From Flavobacteriales bacterium ALC-1 (lineage in GTDB: Bacteria; Bacteroidota; Bacteroidia; Flavobacteriales; Flavobacteriaceae), in assembly GCA_000171875.1 (NCBI GenBank), contig ABHI01000002.1:62001-126000 (forward strand): DNA of 64,000 nt, read 5' to 3'. Below the pieces are notes generated by a model, which did no database searches, was not told the DNA's origin, and saw nothing but the letters and a program-made list of their open reading frames with translations. A program made the translations under genes and the position numbers. Below are positions 1 to 8,766 of the stretch, one piece after another; position 1 is the first letter of the stretch, and every line of letters starts with the position of its first letter.

Positions 1-2
1 TG

Positions 3-611
3 TTTTTAAAATATAAACACCCAACAGCAATCATTACTAAAAATGCTTTAATTCTAAGAGATTTAGATATTTTAAAAGATTTAGCTAAGGATAATTTAAT
101 CTCAGTAAATGTTTCTATTACGTCTTTATCAGAAAATACCAGACGTATTTTAGAGCCAAGAACAGCAACGATTAAAAGACGACTGAAAGTGGTTAAAGAA
201 TTGAGCGAAAACGACATTCCTGTTAATGTGATGTTAGCCCCAATAATTCCATCAATCAATAGCCACGAGATTTTACCAATGGCTAAAGCAGTTTCAGAGG
301 CTGGTGCTTTAAGTATTGCACATACCATTGTAAGATTAAATGGTGCTATTGGAGAAATATTTACCGACTGGATAAGAAAGACAATGCCAGATAGGGCAGA
401 TAAAGTTTTACATCAAATAGAAAATTGCCATGGGGGTACATTAAACGAAAGTAGATTCGGTAAACGTATGCGAGGGGAAGGACAAATTGTAAAACAAATT
501 AATGATTTAGTAAAGTTAGCAAGGTTGAAATATTTTAAAGGTAAAGGAATGTCTAAACTCAATACAGATTTACATGAACAATATAAAGTAGGGCAAATGA
601 AACTGTTTTAG
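3..611 (+). CDS. Radical SAM protein, PA0069 family (3' part only)
   Basis: The gene enters from the left edge already open; reading in the frame of position 3 gives about 202 residues ending at the TAA at 609-611. The visible part has the pattern of the PA0069-like radical SAM family: KHP, ITKNALILRD, then SITSL and LEPRTATIKRRL, followed by a helical C-terminal part. The radical SAM CxxxCxxC cluster must lie upstream and is not seen. An internal GTG at 189 is not the true start because coding similarity continues upstream of it. Family members are predicted 4Fe-4S/SAM enzymes of unknown substrate, related in fold to photolyase-lyase-like proteins. Family assignment is by remembered sequence pattern. 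Confidence 0.8.
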   Translation, partial: FLKYKHPTAIITKNALILRDLDILKDLAKDNLISVNVSITSLSENTRRILEPRTATIKRRLKVVKELSENDIPVNVMLAPIIPSINSHEILPMAKAVSEAGALSIAHTIVRLNGAIGEIFTDWIRKTMPDRADKVLHQIENCHGGTLNESRFGKRMRGEGQIVKQINDLVKLARLKYFKGKGMSKLNTDLHEQYKVGQMKLF

Positions 612-804
612 TTAAATATAACTTTACTTTATGTAGCTTAACTAACATAGAATTCTCATTTTAAAATAATAGTATTTTTTATATGTGAAATTAACCTTTT
701 GGCGTATGTTTTAAGTGATATAGAGTTAATATAGAACACTTTATTGATAATTAAGTATAGATTTTAGTATTGAATAGTATTAACTTTGTGAGAACAAATT
801 AGTT

Positions 805-1683
805 ATGCATACTAAAAAACCTACTTTAGAAAAGATTTCTCCAGAATTTGGGAGTTCAATTCTCGTAAGAAAGCATAATGTTGATGCGTACAAAGGTGAG
901 GTGAAACCTTTTTGGCATTTTCACCCTGAAATTGAATTGGTTTATGTTAATAAAGGCAGAGGTAAGCGTCATATAGGCAATCACCTGTCATATTTTAATA
1001 ATAGTCAGCTTTTATTAATAGGATCTAATTTACCACACAATGGATTTACAGATCGATTAACCCAAAACGGGTCACAAACTTTAGTACAATTCAAGGAAGA
1101 ATTTTTAGGAGAACATTTTTTTGGTATCCCAGAAATGGAAGGTATTAACAATTTGTTTGAACGTGCAAAAAGTGGCATTTTGTTTGGCGTTAATACAAAA
1201 AAGAAGATTGGCCCAAAAATTGAAAAACTATATAAAAATGAAGGGTTTAAGAAAATTCTTTTACTGTTAGAAGTTTTGTATGGTCTCGCAAAATCTTCAG
1301 ACTATACTATATTAAATGCTGATGGCTTTGCATTTGAAACTGAACCACAAGACAGTGCAAAGATTGATGTAATTTTCAAGCATATTAATGAAAATTTTCA
1401 AGAGCATATTAGTTTAGATGAGATTGCAAATAAGGTTAGTATGACGGTTCCTGCATTTTGTCGTTACTTTAAAAAGGCTACAGGAAAAACGTTTACCAAA
1501 CTTGTTAATGAATATAGGGTTGTGCACGCTACCAAGCTCTTATACGAAAGTCAAATGAGTATTACAGAGGTTAGTTTTGAGTGCGGTTTTAATAATTTTT
1601 CACACTTCAACAAGCTTTTTAAAGAATTTACGGGTAAAAGTGCTTCTAAATACAGAGGTGAGCTGAAGAAAATGGTACAATAA
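805..1683 (+). CDS. AraC family transcriptional regulator with N-terminal cupin
   Basis: 292 residues. The N-terminal half (about 20-110) looks like an AraC-type cupin sensor with the motif FWHFHPEIELVYV, and the last 100 residues form the double helix-turn-helix DNA-binding domain, with IANKVSMTVPAFCRYFKKATGKTF and the second-helix signature ITEVSFECGFNNFSHFNKLFKEFTG given here by key residues. Such proteins respond to a small ligand and act as cytoplasmic activators or repressors of sugar or stress genes. A Bacteroidota -7 element TAACTTTG lies at 781-788, 16 bp before the ATG, so the leader would be very short. The target genes are unknown; the neighbouring short gene at 1700 may be cotranscribed. 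Confidence 0.9.
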   Translation: MHTKKPTLEKISPEFGSSILVRKHNVDAYKGEVKPFWHFHPEIELVYVNKGRGKRHIGNHLSYFNNSQLLLIGSNLPHNGFTDRLTQNGSQTLVQFKEEFLGEHFFGIPEMEGINNLFERAKSGILFGVNTKKKIGPKIEKLYKNEGFKKILLLLEVLYGLAKSSDYTILNADGFAFETEPQDSAKIDVIFKHINENFQEHISLDEIANKVSMTVPAFCRYFKKATGKTFTKLVNEYRVVHATKLLYESQMSITEVSFECGFNNFSHFNKLFKEFTGKSASKYRGELKKMVQ

Positions 1684-1699
1684 TTAAATTTTGATATTT

Positions 1700-1873
1700 A
1701 TGGAGGATAAAATAGAAATTACAATTGCGTATTATAATAAAAAAGGCCAAGATATTTTGGATACTGTAAACTCTAATAGTAATTTAACTCCAGATGAAAT
1801 TATTCGTTATGGAGAAGAAATGGCAATTATTGAATATAAATTGACAGCTTTAGAAGTAGCTAAAGAAAATTAA
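1700..1873 (+). CDS. Small helical protein of unknown function (57 aa)
   Basis: A 57-residue acidic, mostly helical protein beginning MEDKIEITIAYYNKKG. I prefer the ATG at 1700 to an in-frame TTG at 1691 because it gives a cleaner start. It follows the AraC gene by 16 bp in the same direction and may be its operon partner. Its stop is one base from the stop of the convergent HD-domain gene. No domain recognised. Amino acid composition and position support a real gene, but there is no functional evidence. Confidence 0.55.
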   Translation: MEDKIEITIAYYNKKGQDILDTVNSNSNLTPDEIIRYGEEMAIIEYKLTALEVAKEN

Positions 1874-1874
1874 T

Positions 1875-2537
1875 CTATTTCTGCCCTTCCCATTCCGCAT
1901 AAAACTGTTTCAGAAACCCTTCCATATACTTGTGTCTATCAGAGGCGATTCGCTTCCCAGTTTTGGTGTTCATTTGATCTTTTAGCAATAATAGCTTTTC
2001 GTAAAAATGGTTAATTGTGGGTGCTTTAGCAGCTTTATATTCTGCTTTGGTCATGTTGAGGTTTGGTGCAATTTCAGGATTATATAATGCTCTATCTTTA
2101 AAACCTCCATAATTAAAACAGCGTGCAATACCAATAGCTCCAATCGCATCTAAACGGTCAGCGTCTTGTACTACTTCCATTTCCTTGGATGTAAAAGATG
2201 GATTTAAATCAAAAGAATTTTTAAAAGACATGTTCTCAATAATTTGAGTGACATGCTCTATGATTTCACTATCTACGTTTTGTCTTAATAGAAATTTGCT
2301 CGCTACTCTTGGACCAACAGTTTCGTCTCCATTATGAAATTTAGGATCAGCAATATCATGTAACAAAGCGGCTAAAGAGACAACAGTAATATCTACATCC
2401 TCATGTTTTGCAATCAATAAGGTATTCTTGTAAACACGCTCAATATGAAACCAATCATGACCACCTTCAGCATTTTTAAGTTCACTTTTTACGAAGCTAA
2501 TTGTGGTTTCAATGAGTTTAGATTCAGGAGTAGTCAT
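1875..2537 (-). CDS. HD domain phosphohydrolase
   Basis: 220 residues. The HD signature is visible: HDWFHIERV near residue 27, LLHDIADPKF near residue 60 (the metal-binding HD pair), and QDADRLDAIGAIG near residue 124 supplying the last Asp. This is the layout of YedJ/YpgQ-like metal-dependent phosphohydrolases, some of which act on nucleoside triphosphates or cyclic nucleotides. It is cytoplasmic with no signal. The gene lies 9 bp downstream of the acyl-ACP desaturase gene on the same strand, so the two are probably cotranscribed, but nothing links their functions. Confidence 0.85.
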   Translation of the reverse strand: MTTPESKLIETTISFVKSELKNAEGGHDWFHIERVYKNTLLIAKHEDVDITVVSLAALLHDIADPKFHNGDETVGPRVASKFLLRQNVDSEIIEHVTQIIENMSFKNSFDLNPSFTSKEMEVVQDADRLDAIGAIGIARCFNYGGFKDRALYNPEIAPNLNMTKAEYKAAKAPTINHFYEKLLLLKDQMNTKTGKRIASDRHKYMEGFLKQFYAEWEGQK

Positions 2538-2546
2538 TATTGAATT

Positions 2547-3527
2547 TTATGCAGGATCAACCCATTTAAATTGAAATGAATTTTCAGGTATTTTAATGCG
2601 CTCAGATAAGCGATACATTCTTGGCGGTAACTTCATTAAATACTCTCTGGCCTTTTCAGCTTCTTCATTTAAACCAGTGATATTTCCTAAATCCCAACGA
2701 TCAATTAGTTTTTGAAGTATATCAACATAATCGGTAGAGGTATAAACACCAATGCGTTGAGCTGTATTAGAGAATTCTTCGAAAGCGGTTCCTATTTTAT
2801 CACCAGACTCTCTTAAAAAATGTGCTGGCATAGCGATTTTTCGTTTCATCATATCATGAAAAGCCATCATCATCTGACTTGGATCTACAGCAAAAATACG
2901 TTCCACAAACTCTGAATAGGCATGGTGGTGACGCATCTCATCTCCAGAAATAATTTTACACATCTTAGCTAAGCGTTTATTGCCTTTATCCTTCGCAATT
3001 TTAGCAACACGATTATGAGAAATATAAGTCGCTAATTCTTGAAAACTTGTGTATACAAAATTTTTATAAGGATCTCTATCCGTACCAATATCATGACCAT
3101 CAGCAATAAGATATTGTGTAGTCTTTTCTATTTCTTTCATATTAACGCGTCCAGAAAGGTATAAGTACTTGTTAAGTACATCGCCATGTCGGTTTTCTTC
3201 ACCAGTCCAATGTCTTACCCATTTAGACCAACCATTGGGTTCTACTTGATCAATACCTTCGACATCCATAAGCCAAGATTCGTAACTTGGTAAAGCCTCT
3301 TCAGTGATCATATCACCAACTAAAACGACCCAAAAATCATAATCTAATTCTTTAGAGAGCGCTCTAATTTCTCTTACCTCTTCGTAGAAAGATTCTTTTG
3401 TAGAATCAGGTAAAAAATCGGTTGGTTGCCAAATAGAATCAATAGGAATAAGATATTTTTCGATAAGTGATTCTACATCTTTTTCGAGATGTTGCATCAC
3501 TTCTAATCTCACATTTTTTAAGGACAT
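2547..3527 (-). CDS. Soluble acyl-ACP desaturase (ferritin-like di-iron)
   Basis: 326 residues, the normal size for the plant-type stearoyl-ACP desaturase family. Two di-iron ligand motifs are visible: GEENRHGD near residue 109 and ISGDEMRHHHAYSEF near residue 195, matching the ExxH pairs of the family. The enzyme introduces a cis double bond into an acyl chain carried on acyl carrier protein, using O2 and reduced ferredoxin, in the cytoplasm. It is followed by the HD hydrolase gene and preceded, 22 bp away, by a plsC-type acyltransferase gene on the same strand. That neighbourhood fits membrane lipid unsaturation and adaptation to low temperature; the regiochemistry cannot be read from sequence. 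Confidence 0.92.
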   Translation of the reverse strand: MSLKNVRLEVMQHLEKDVESLIEKYLIPIDSIWQPTDFLPDSTKESFYEEVREIRALSKELDYDFWVVLVGDMITEEALPSYESWLMDVEGIDQVEPNGWSKWVRHWTGEENRHGDVLNKYLYLSGRVNMKEIEKTTQYLIADGHDIGTDRDPYKNFVYTSFQELATYISHNRVAKIAKDKGNKRLAKMCKIISGDEMRHHHAYSEFVERIFAVDPSQMMMAFHDMMKRKIAMPAHFLRESGDKIGTAFEEFSNTAQRIGVYTSTDYVDILQKLIDRWDLGNITGLNEEAEKAREYLMKLPPRMYRLSERIKIPENSFQFKWVDPA

Positions 3528-3549
3528 GCTGATGGTGTTATTATAAGGG

Positions 3550-4287
3550 TTAAACCTGAATAGCTTCTACAATTGTATTTTCAACGTGTTGAAGTAATTC
3601 AGTCGTATCAGTAAAGTTAGCAATTTCTATGGGCTTATGCACCGTAAATTTAATATGAATTCCTATTCCCATTGGGAATTTACCATAACGTAGTGTTTTC
3701 CATGAATTATTTACCGTTATTGGGACAATTAATGCTGAAGGTATTTTTTTTATTAAAATTTGAAGCCCTTTAGTTTTAAATGGTCTAGGCGTACCATCTT
3801 TACTACGTGTGCCTTCTGGAAAAATAACTGCAGCTCTATTATTTGATTCAATATATTCACCAAATTCCATCATAGCTGGTATAGCTTGACGCGGATTTTT
3901 TCTATCTATTAAAACCGAGCCGCCATGACGTAAATTATAAGATACACTAGGAAACCCTTTTCCGAGTTCTTTTTTAGCAACAAACTTAACATGATGCTTA
4001 CGCATATACCACATTATTGGAGAAATGTCATACATACTTTGATGATTAGATACTATAATCAGAGGTTTATTGCTTGAAATATCATGAGGATTATTAAATG
4101 TAAAACGTGTTCCTAAAACATTAAGGCAGCGCATTAAACTAAATTGCATAGCATCAACACTTTTTTTATGAGCCTGATAACCAAATACGTTAAAACAAAA
4201 CCATTGTATAGGATGAAAAAAAACTAAGGTTAAGCCAAAGCAAATAAAATAAAGGATTGTTAGAGGGTAAGCTACTATTTTTTGCAT
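3550..4287 (-). CDS. plsC: 1-acyl-sn-glycerol-3-phosphate acyltransferase (PlsC family)
   Basis: About 245 residues from the ATG at 4287; a GTG at 4308 would add seven residues but lies inside a terminator hairpin, so the ATG is preferred. An N-terminal hydrophobic segment (about 5-30) anchors it in the inner membrane. The HX4D motif NHQSMYD (near residue 82) and the phosphate-binding FPEGTRS (near residue 158) are the catalytic blocks I and III of the lysophosphatidic acid acyltransferase family. It makes phosphatidic acid from lysophosphatidate. It sits directly upstream of the acyl-ACP desaturase, so the two probably form a lipid operon. A paralogous role in ornithine or other lipids is possible. 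Confidence 0.88.
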   Translation of the reverse strand: MQKIVAYPLTILYFICFGLTLVFFHPIQWFCFNVFGYQAHKKSVDAMQFSLMRCLNVLGTRFTFNNPHDISSNKPLIIVSNHQSMYDISPIMWYMRKHHVKFVAKKELGKGFPSVSYNLRHGGSVLIDRKNPRQAIPAMMEFGEYIESNNRAAVIFPEGTRSKDGTPRPFKTKGLQILIKKIPSALIVPITVNNSWKTLRYGKFPMGIGIHIKFTVHKPIEIANFTDTTELLQHVENTIVEAIQV

Positions 4288-4299
4288 GGCATAAAAATA

Positions 4300-4325
4300 A
4301 AAAACCACGATGGAAATCGCGGTTT
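4300..4325 (-). terminator. Rho-independent terminator after the bacilliredoxin gene
   Basis: On the minus strand AAACCGCGAT and ATCGTGGTTT form a 10-bp stem (one G-T pair) with a TTCC loop, followed by TTTATTTTTAT. It lies 26 bp downstream of the bacilliredoxin stop and just before the acyltransferase start, and it separates the two units. Confidence 0.8.
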
Positions 4326-4351
4326 AATTTTTTAATATTTCAAAAGATTTA

Positions 4352-4762
4352 CTAGCAATGCTCATTATAAGCATCCATAAGATTCTCTGAAATTAATTCT
4401 GCAGGACGACCCTCAATATGGTGACGTTCTAACATATGTACTAATTCTCCATCCTTAAATAATGCCATACTTGGCGAACTAGGAGGAAAAGGAATCATAT
4501 ACTCTCTTGCTTTGTCAGTAGCTTCTTTATCTACGCCTGCAAAAACGGTTACTAAATGAGTTGGATGTTTTGCATTTTGTAAACTCATACGAGCTCCAGG
4601 TCTTGCATTTGCTGCAGCACAACCACAAACCGAATTTACAACCACTAAAGTTGTTCCTTCTTTTGCAATAGCATTATCTACAGCTTCAGTTGTATGTAAT
4701 TCTTCAAAACCTACGTTTGTTAAATCCTCACGCATTGGTTTTACTAATTCTGCTGGATACAT
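4352..4762 (-). CDS. Bacilliredoxin, BrxA/BrxB (YphP/YqiW) family
   Basis: 136 residues. The family CGC active site is clear at Cys46-Gly-Cys48, within VNSVCGCAAANARPG. In Firmicutes these proteins remove bacillithiol from mixed disulfides on proteins; many Bacteroidota make bacillithiol, so the same role is likely here, in the cytoplasm. The gene is monocistronic: a -7 element lies 35 bp upstream of the ATG and a hairpin terminator follows the stop. The thioredoxin-like fold is complete and no unusual residue was seen. Confidence 0.92.
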   Translation of the reverse strand: MYPAELVKPMREDLTNVGFEELHTTEAVDNAIAKEGTTLVVVNSVCGCAAANARPGARMSLQNAKHPTHLVTVFAGVDKEATDKAREYMIPFPPSSPSMALFKDGELVHMLERHHIEGRPAELISENLMDAYNEHC

Positions 4763-4796
4763 ATTTCTAATATTTTAATTAATCTGATTTGAGTTG

Positions 4797-4804
4797 CAAA
4801 GATA
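4797..4804 (-). promoter_or_regulatory. Bacteroidota -7 promoter element upstream of bacilliredoxin
   Basis: The minus strand reads TATCTTTG, matching TAnnTTTG. It is 35 bp ahead of the ATG at 4762. No good TTG -33 element was found at the expected spacing, so this is a partial match. Confidence 0.4.
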
Positions 4805-4889
4805 AGGTAAAAAAGCAAGCAGTAATTAGTATTCAGTAAGCAGTTTAAATGATCCTATTTAGTTTTTCAAAATCAACAAATAATAATAG

Positions 4890-5291
4890 TTATTTCCTAA
4901 ATGTGAGTAGAAAACCATCTACCATTCCGTCGTATAATACAAATTGTGATGAAGATGATGAGATAAATTGAAAGCCTGAAACATCTACTATGTCCAAGTT
5001 TGTATCTCCTTGTCCCGATGTAAGATGTCTGTATTCATAAATACCTGAAGGCAATCCGTCAAAAACAACATTAACTGTGTTATTATTGGTAACAGTTAAT
5101 TGTGTATACGAGTCAAAATTCCATATTATTAAGCCAATATCAAAATCATCATCTACTCCTGCAATACCACCTTCAACATTTACTAATGACCATGGACCTT
5201 CTAAGGCTGCTGTATTATTTTGTTCGGCATCATCGCTATTGCAACTGACAACTAAAAGAGCTAAAACAAAAAGATAGAAAGCAGTTTTCAT
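4890..5291 (-). CDS. Small lipoprotein, lipocalin-like size
   Basis: 133 residues beginning MKTAFYLFVLALLVVSC, a short lipoprotein signal with the modified Cys at residue 17. The rest is Ser/Asp/Thr rich with PWSLVNVEGGIAG and YEYRHLTSGQGD and is likely a small beta barrel like the lipocalin-type domains of many Bacteroidota lipoproteins; I could not assign a named family. Monocistronic, facing away from the downstream DnaJ gene. Function unknown; location is the periplasmic or outer membrane leaflet. Confidence 0.75.
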   Translation of the reverse strand: MKTAFYLFVLALLVVSCNSDDAEQNNTAALEGPWSLVNVEGGIAGVDDDFDIGLIIWNFDSYTQLTVTNNNTVNVVFDGLPSGIYEYRHLTSGQGDTNLDIVDVSGFQFISSSSSQFVLYDGMVDGFLLTFRK

Positions 5292-5412
5292 AATCCTGAT
5301 TTATAATTTAAAGATACTAAAAATCTTAAAAGCTTTCTCACATCAGTAACAAATAGGATAATTATAGACTAACAAATAGTATATTTGATATTAATTAAAA
5401 TAAAATGAATAC

Positions 5413-6198
5413 ATGAGTTTTGCAAAATGGGTAGGAGGTGCTATTGGTTGGTCTTTTGGCGGGCCAATTGGCGCTATAATTGGTTTAGCCTTAGGGAGTT
5501 TTGTCGATAATTTATCTGGTAACGGAACACCTCTGTTAGGTGAGCGACAAACAGGGAGACAGCGACGCGATCCATATCGTCAAAGGCCAAGACAAACAAG
5601 ACAGCGACCAAAAACACAGTCTGGGGATTTTGAAGTGAGTTTACTCATTTTAGCTTCCATTATTATAAAAGCAGATGGTAAACAAGATCAACGTGAGTTA
5701 GATTTTGTACGTCAGCAGTTTACAAATATGTATGGTAAGCAACGTGCTAATCATGCCTTTGAATTGTTTAAACGTATCAGCAAGCAAAACATTTCTATGA
5801 GGCAGGTTTGTTTACAGATTAAGCAAATGATGGATCATGCCTCACGATTACAACTACTTCACTTTTTATTCGGTATAGCCAAAGCAGATGGTCATGTTGC
5901 TGAAGTTGAGATACGCCAAATTTATACCATGTCGGGTTACTTAGGTATTAGTAATAAAGACTACGAAAGCATTAAGGCCATGTTTTATGACAGTACCAAT
6001 AATGCGTATAAAGTCTTAGAAATAAGCAAATCCGTTTCTGATGATGAGGTGAAGAAGGCGTACCGAAAAATGGCAAAAAAATACCATCCAGATCGTGTTG
6101 GGCATTTAGGTAAAGAGCACCAAGAAGGAGCAGAAGAAAAATTTAGGCAAGTACAGGCTGCTTATGAGCTTATTCAGAAGGAGCGTGGGTTTAAGTGA
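5413..6198 (+). CDS. TerB-DnaJ co-chaperone (DjlA-like)
   Basis: 261 residues. The N-terminal 45 residues are rich in Gly and Ala ([23 protein letters not shown]), a glycine-zipper hydrophobic segment that could insert in membrane. Residues about 70-180 match the TerB/DjlA central helical domain, with acidic metal-ligand positions in [13 protein letters not shown] and [15 protein letters not shown]. Residues about 195-260 form a J domain with YHPDR, the HPD motif needed to stimulate DnaK ATPase. This order is that of DjlA-like co-chaperones, which recruit DnaK at the membrane. Client proteins are unknown. Confidence 0.88.
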   Translation: MSFAKWVGGAIGWSFGGPIGAIIGLALGSFVDNLSGNGTPLLGERQTGRQRRDPYRQRPRQTRQRPKTQSGDFEVSLLILASIIIKADGKQDQRELDFVRQQFTNMYGKQRANHAFELFKRISKQNISMRQVCLQIKQMMDHASRLQLLHFLFGIAKADGHVAEVEIRQIYTMSGYLGISNKDYESIKAMFYDSTNNAYKVLEISKSVSDDEVKKAYRKMAKKYHPDRVGHLGKEHQEGAEEKFRQVQAAYELIQKERGFK

Positions 6199-6205
6199 TT
6201 TGTTT

Positions 6206-6308
6206 AGATTCTTCGCTTCGCTCTGAATGACAAAAAATGAAGCTAATGTCATTCAGAAGGCGTCGTACAGAGCTTGGTCGAAGTGAACGCAGAGACTGAA
6301 GAATATTT
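6206..6308. repeat. Palindromic REP-like element, copy A
   Basis: This intergenic piece begins AGATTCTTCGC and contains GAATGACA and TGTCATTC as a perfect 8-bp inverted repeat around an AT-rich loop, then ends GAAGAATATT. Its core matches the reverse complement of the element at 8693-8766 at 28 of 30 positions. The outer arms have been extended and partly degraded by an insertion-like stretch rich in GTCGAAG. Such GATTCTTC/GAATGACA repeats are recurrent intergenic elements in flavobacterial genomes. Confidence 0.75.
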
Positions 6309-6366
6309 TTTGTTAATCATTGGGTGACCTTTTTATAAATCGACCATTAATAAGTAAACCACTCTT

Positions 6367-6909
6367 ATGAGCGACGACAAAATAATGGCACTTTTTAAAA
6401 ATGGTAAGCGCGATAAAGCGTTTAGAGAGTTGTATAAACTCTTTCCACGCATTGAAAAATTGATTCTATCTAAAGGGGGCACAAAAGCAGATGCTAATGA
6501 TGTGTTTCAAGAAGCACTGATTATTCTCAACCGAAATCTCGAAAAATCAGATTTTAAATTAACGTCTTCTTTTTATACCTATCTCTATTCCGTATCTCGA
6601 TTTGTATGGAAAGACACTCAAAAACAATTTTCAAGACAAGAACTACACAATTTAGAAAGTGAAGATGTTTCTATTCTCGATGCAGTTTTAGAAGAACAGA
6701 AATATCAATTAGCCGAACATGCGTTTCGCAAATTAGGAGAACGATGTCAACAATTATTACAACGGTTTTATCTCAAAAAAATGACTTTTAAAGCCATTGC
6801 TGAGGTGATGCAATTTAAAAGCGAAAAAGTTGCAAAAAATCAGAAGTATAAATGTTTACAGAAAGTAAAAGACATCTACCGAACACAAGTTAAAACCGTT
6901 CAATCTTAA
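6367..6909 (+). CDS. ECF-type RNA polymerase sigma-70 factor
   Basis: 180 residues. Region 2 is visible as GTKADANDVFQEALIILNRNL and the WKD/F-rich core recognition helix, and region 4 as LGERCQQLLQRFYLKKMTFKAIAEVMQFKSEKVAKNQKYKCLQKVK given here by its key residues, with the helix-turn-helix that binds the -35 region. It directs RNA polymerase to a small regulon. The next gene, 11 bp downstream, encodes a membrane protein that is the likely anti-sigma partner. The pair is bracketed by two copies of a palindromic repeat. Confidence 0.88.
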   Translation: MSDDKIMALFKNGKRDKAFRELYKLFPRIEKLILSKGGTKADANDVFQEALIILNRNLEKSDFKLTSSFYTYLYSVSRFVWKDTQKQFSRQELHNLESEDVSILDAVLEEQKYQLAEHAFRKLGERCQQLLQRFYLKKMTFKAIAEVMQFKSEKVAKNQKYKCLQKVKDIYRTQVKTVQS

Positions 6910-6920
6910 TTAGAAACATC

Positions 6921-8693
6921 ATGGAAAATTATATAGATTTAATAAACGCGTATTTAAATAAAACACTTTCAAAAGCAGAAGTATTGTCTTTTGAAAATAA
7001 ACTTCAGACAGATTCGGAGTTTACAGCTATTTACAAAGAACATATTGTTGTTTTAAGTGGTATTGAACGTGTCAATCTTATCGAAGAAATTAGTAGTGCT
7101 AAACAAAACTATATTAGAAGTAAGTGGTTAAAATATCTAGGAATTTCAATCGGAATTATTTTGATTTCAATTTTAGCGTATAACTTAATTGCAAAATCAC
7201 AAAACATAGAAAACTCTAACCCTATAAATAATAATACGGTCGAATTCGTTTTAGACTCAACAAAAACAAAAACAGAAACAGAAAAAGAAGTTAGTGTAAA
7301 AATAATCTCAGATACAGTATCAATAGAAAAAGTAATATCTAAACCTAAAGTGAATATTACTTCAGAAAAAGAAACGATAGAGGTAATCTATAAAAAAGAT
7401 GATTTCGAAGTGGAAAATTCAACTAAAAACAACATTATTTCATTTTTTAAATCTGTTGAAAAGACGCCTCAAAGTATTTCACTAAGTAATGAAGAATATT
7501 TTGAAATTACATTAAAAGAAGGCACTAAAATTTCTATTCCTAAAAATGCTTTTGTAGATGAAAAAACAGGAAAATCAGTCTCTGGGAAAATCGATATAGA
7601 CATTAAAGAATACTATGAGCTGTCAGATATATTATTAGCAAACCTCAGTACCAAGTCTGATGATGAATTACTAGAAACAGGTGGAATGCTGTATATAGAA
7701 GCTAGTAAAAATGGTTCAAAATTAAACTTAAAGCCAAATAAGGAGTTGGGTATTGTTTTTAATAATAGCGGAAAGGAAAATATGCAGCTTTTTGAAGGTG
7801 AAAAAGTAAATGATAATATCAATTGGGTATTAAGAGACAAGATAGAGGTCAATGTAATTGATGAATTAACTGGTGAAATTCAACAAGAAGCTGAGCCAGT
7901 TGCAATTTCATTAAAAAGCATTCCATTTAGTGTTGAAGACATGCCAGTTTATTCAGGATGTGAAAAAGAAGGAAATGAATGTACGTTTCAGAAAATTAGA
8001 GCGCATGTTTCAAGAAAATTCAACACAGATATTATAGAAGAATTAAATATCACAGGACAAAGGCGTATAAACACTATTATTAAGTTTGATGAAGCTGGTA
8101 ATATAACTGAAGTGGTAACTTCAAACTTAGAGCCATTATTAAGAGACGAAGTCAATAAGGTCTTAATGGATTTACCTCAAATGATTCCTGCAAAAAAGAA
8201 TAAGAAAGCTATTGCGTCGCAACTCTTATTTCCTATTGTTTTGAGTAATGGGTTTGATGAATTTCTAGGCGTTAAACCTGAAAATGCTACAATAGTTTTG
8301 AATTCAAGATTAGGTGAAGTTGACAACGGTTATGCGCTTAATTCACCAAAGTTAGGATGGATTAATTGTGACCGTTTTGTAAGAAGCAAAAAGAAAAAAA
8401 TCAAGTATAAACTAAAGATTAAAGATTCGGAAGGCGCAAACGTAAAGATGATTTTTAAATCTATAAGTTCAGTTTTACCAAGTAAAAGAATAGATAATCA
8501 AATTAGCTTTGGAGAAATTCCAATTGATGAAGATGTTATTTTATTAGCCATTAAAAAGAAAGGAGATAAGCTATACTTAGGAATAAAAGACGTGACGACT
8601 AAAGCAGTTTCAGAATTAGATTTAAGTTTTAAAGAAGTTACAGTTGATGAATTAAAGAATGAATTAATAAAACTAAATAAAACGTTTAATTGA
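6921..8693 (+). CDS. Single-pass membrane protein, probable anti-sigma partner with TonB-C-like domain
   Basis: 590 residues. A short N-terminal cytoplasmic part (1-68, MENYIDLINAYLNKTLSKAE, resembling a small anti-sigma domain) precedes one membrane helix at about 71-90. The periplasmic part contains a beta-rich domain around 190-280 with GTKISIPKNAF and GKIDIDIKEYYEL, ZU5-like in my reading, and a region around 355-440 (IIKFDEAGNITEV, LLRDEVNKVLMDLP, PAKKNKKA) that follows the pattern of the TonB C-terminal domain. I infer that it holds the upstream sigma factor at the membrane and senses an envelope signal. The combination with a TonB-C-like module is unusual. Its stop codon overlaps the start of the repeat at 8693. 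Confidence 0.7.
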   Translation: MENYIDLINAYLNKTLSKAEVLSFENKLQTDSEFTAIYKEHIVVLSGIERVNLIEEISSAKQNYIRSKWLKYLGISIGIILISILAYNLIAKSQNIENSNPINNNTVEFVLDSTKTKTETEKEVSVKIISDTVSIEKVISKPKVNITSEKETIEVIYKKDDFEVENSTKNNIISFFKSVEKTPQSISLSNEEYFEITLKEGTKISIPKNAFVDEKTGKSVSGKIDIDIKEYYELSDILLANLSTKSDDELLETGGMLYIEASKNGSKLNLKPNKELGIVFNNSGKENMQLFEGEKVNDNINWVLRDKIEVNVIDELTGEIQQEAEPVAISLKSIPFSVEDMPVYSGCEKEGNECTFQKIRAHVSRKFNTDIIEELNITGQRRINTIIKFDEAGNITEVVTSNLEPLLRDEVNKVLMDLPQMIPAKKNKKAIASQLLFPIVLSNGFDEFLGVKPENATIVLNSRLGEVDNGYALNSPKLGWINCDRFVRSKKKKIKYKLKIKDSEGANVKMIFKSISSVLPSKRIDNQISFGEIPIDEDVILLAIKKKGDKLYLGIKDVTTKAVSELDLSFKEVTVDELKNELIKLNKTFN

Positions 8694-8766
8694 GATTCTT
8701 CGCTTTGCTATGAATGACATTAGCTTCACGTTTTGTCATTCAGAAAGAGGAACGAGTGAAGAATCT
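8693..8766. repeat. Palindromic REP-like element, copy B
   Basis: A 74-bp imperfect palindrome filling the whole gap between two convergent genes. The ends AGATTCTTC and GAAGAATCT are a perfect 9-bp inverted repeat, and GAATGACA/TGTCATTC forms the inner arms. The element supplies the last base of the upstream stop and part of the stop of the downstream permease gene, so it could act as a bidirectional transcript end. It is the inverted relative of the copy at 6206. Confidence 0.8.
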
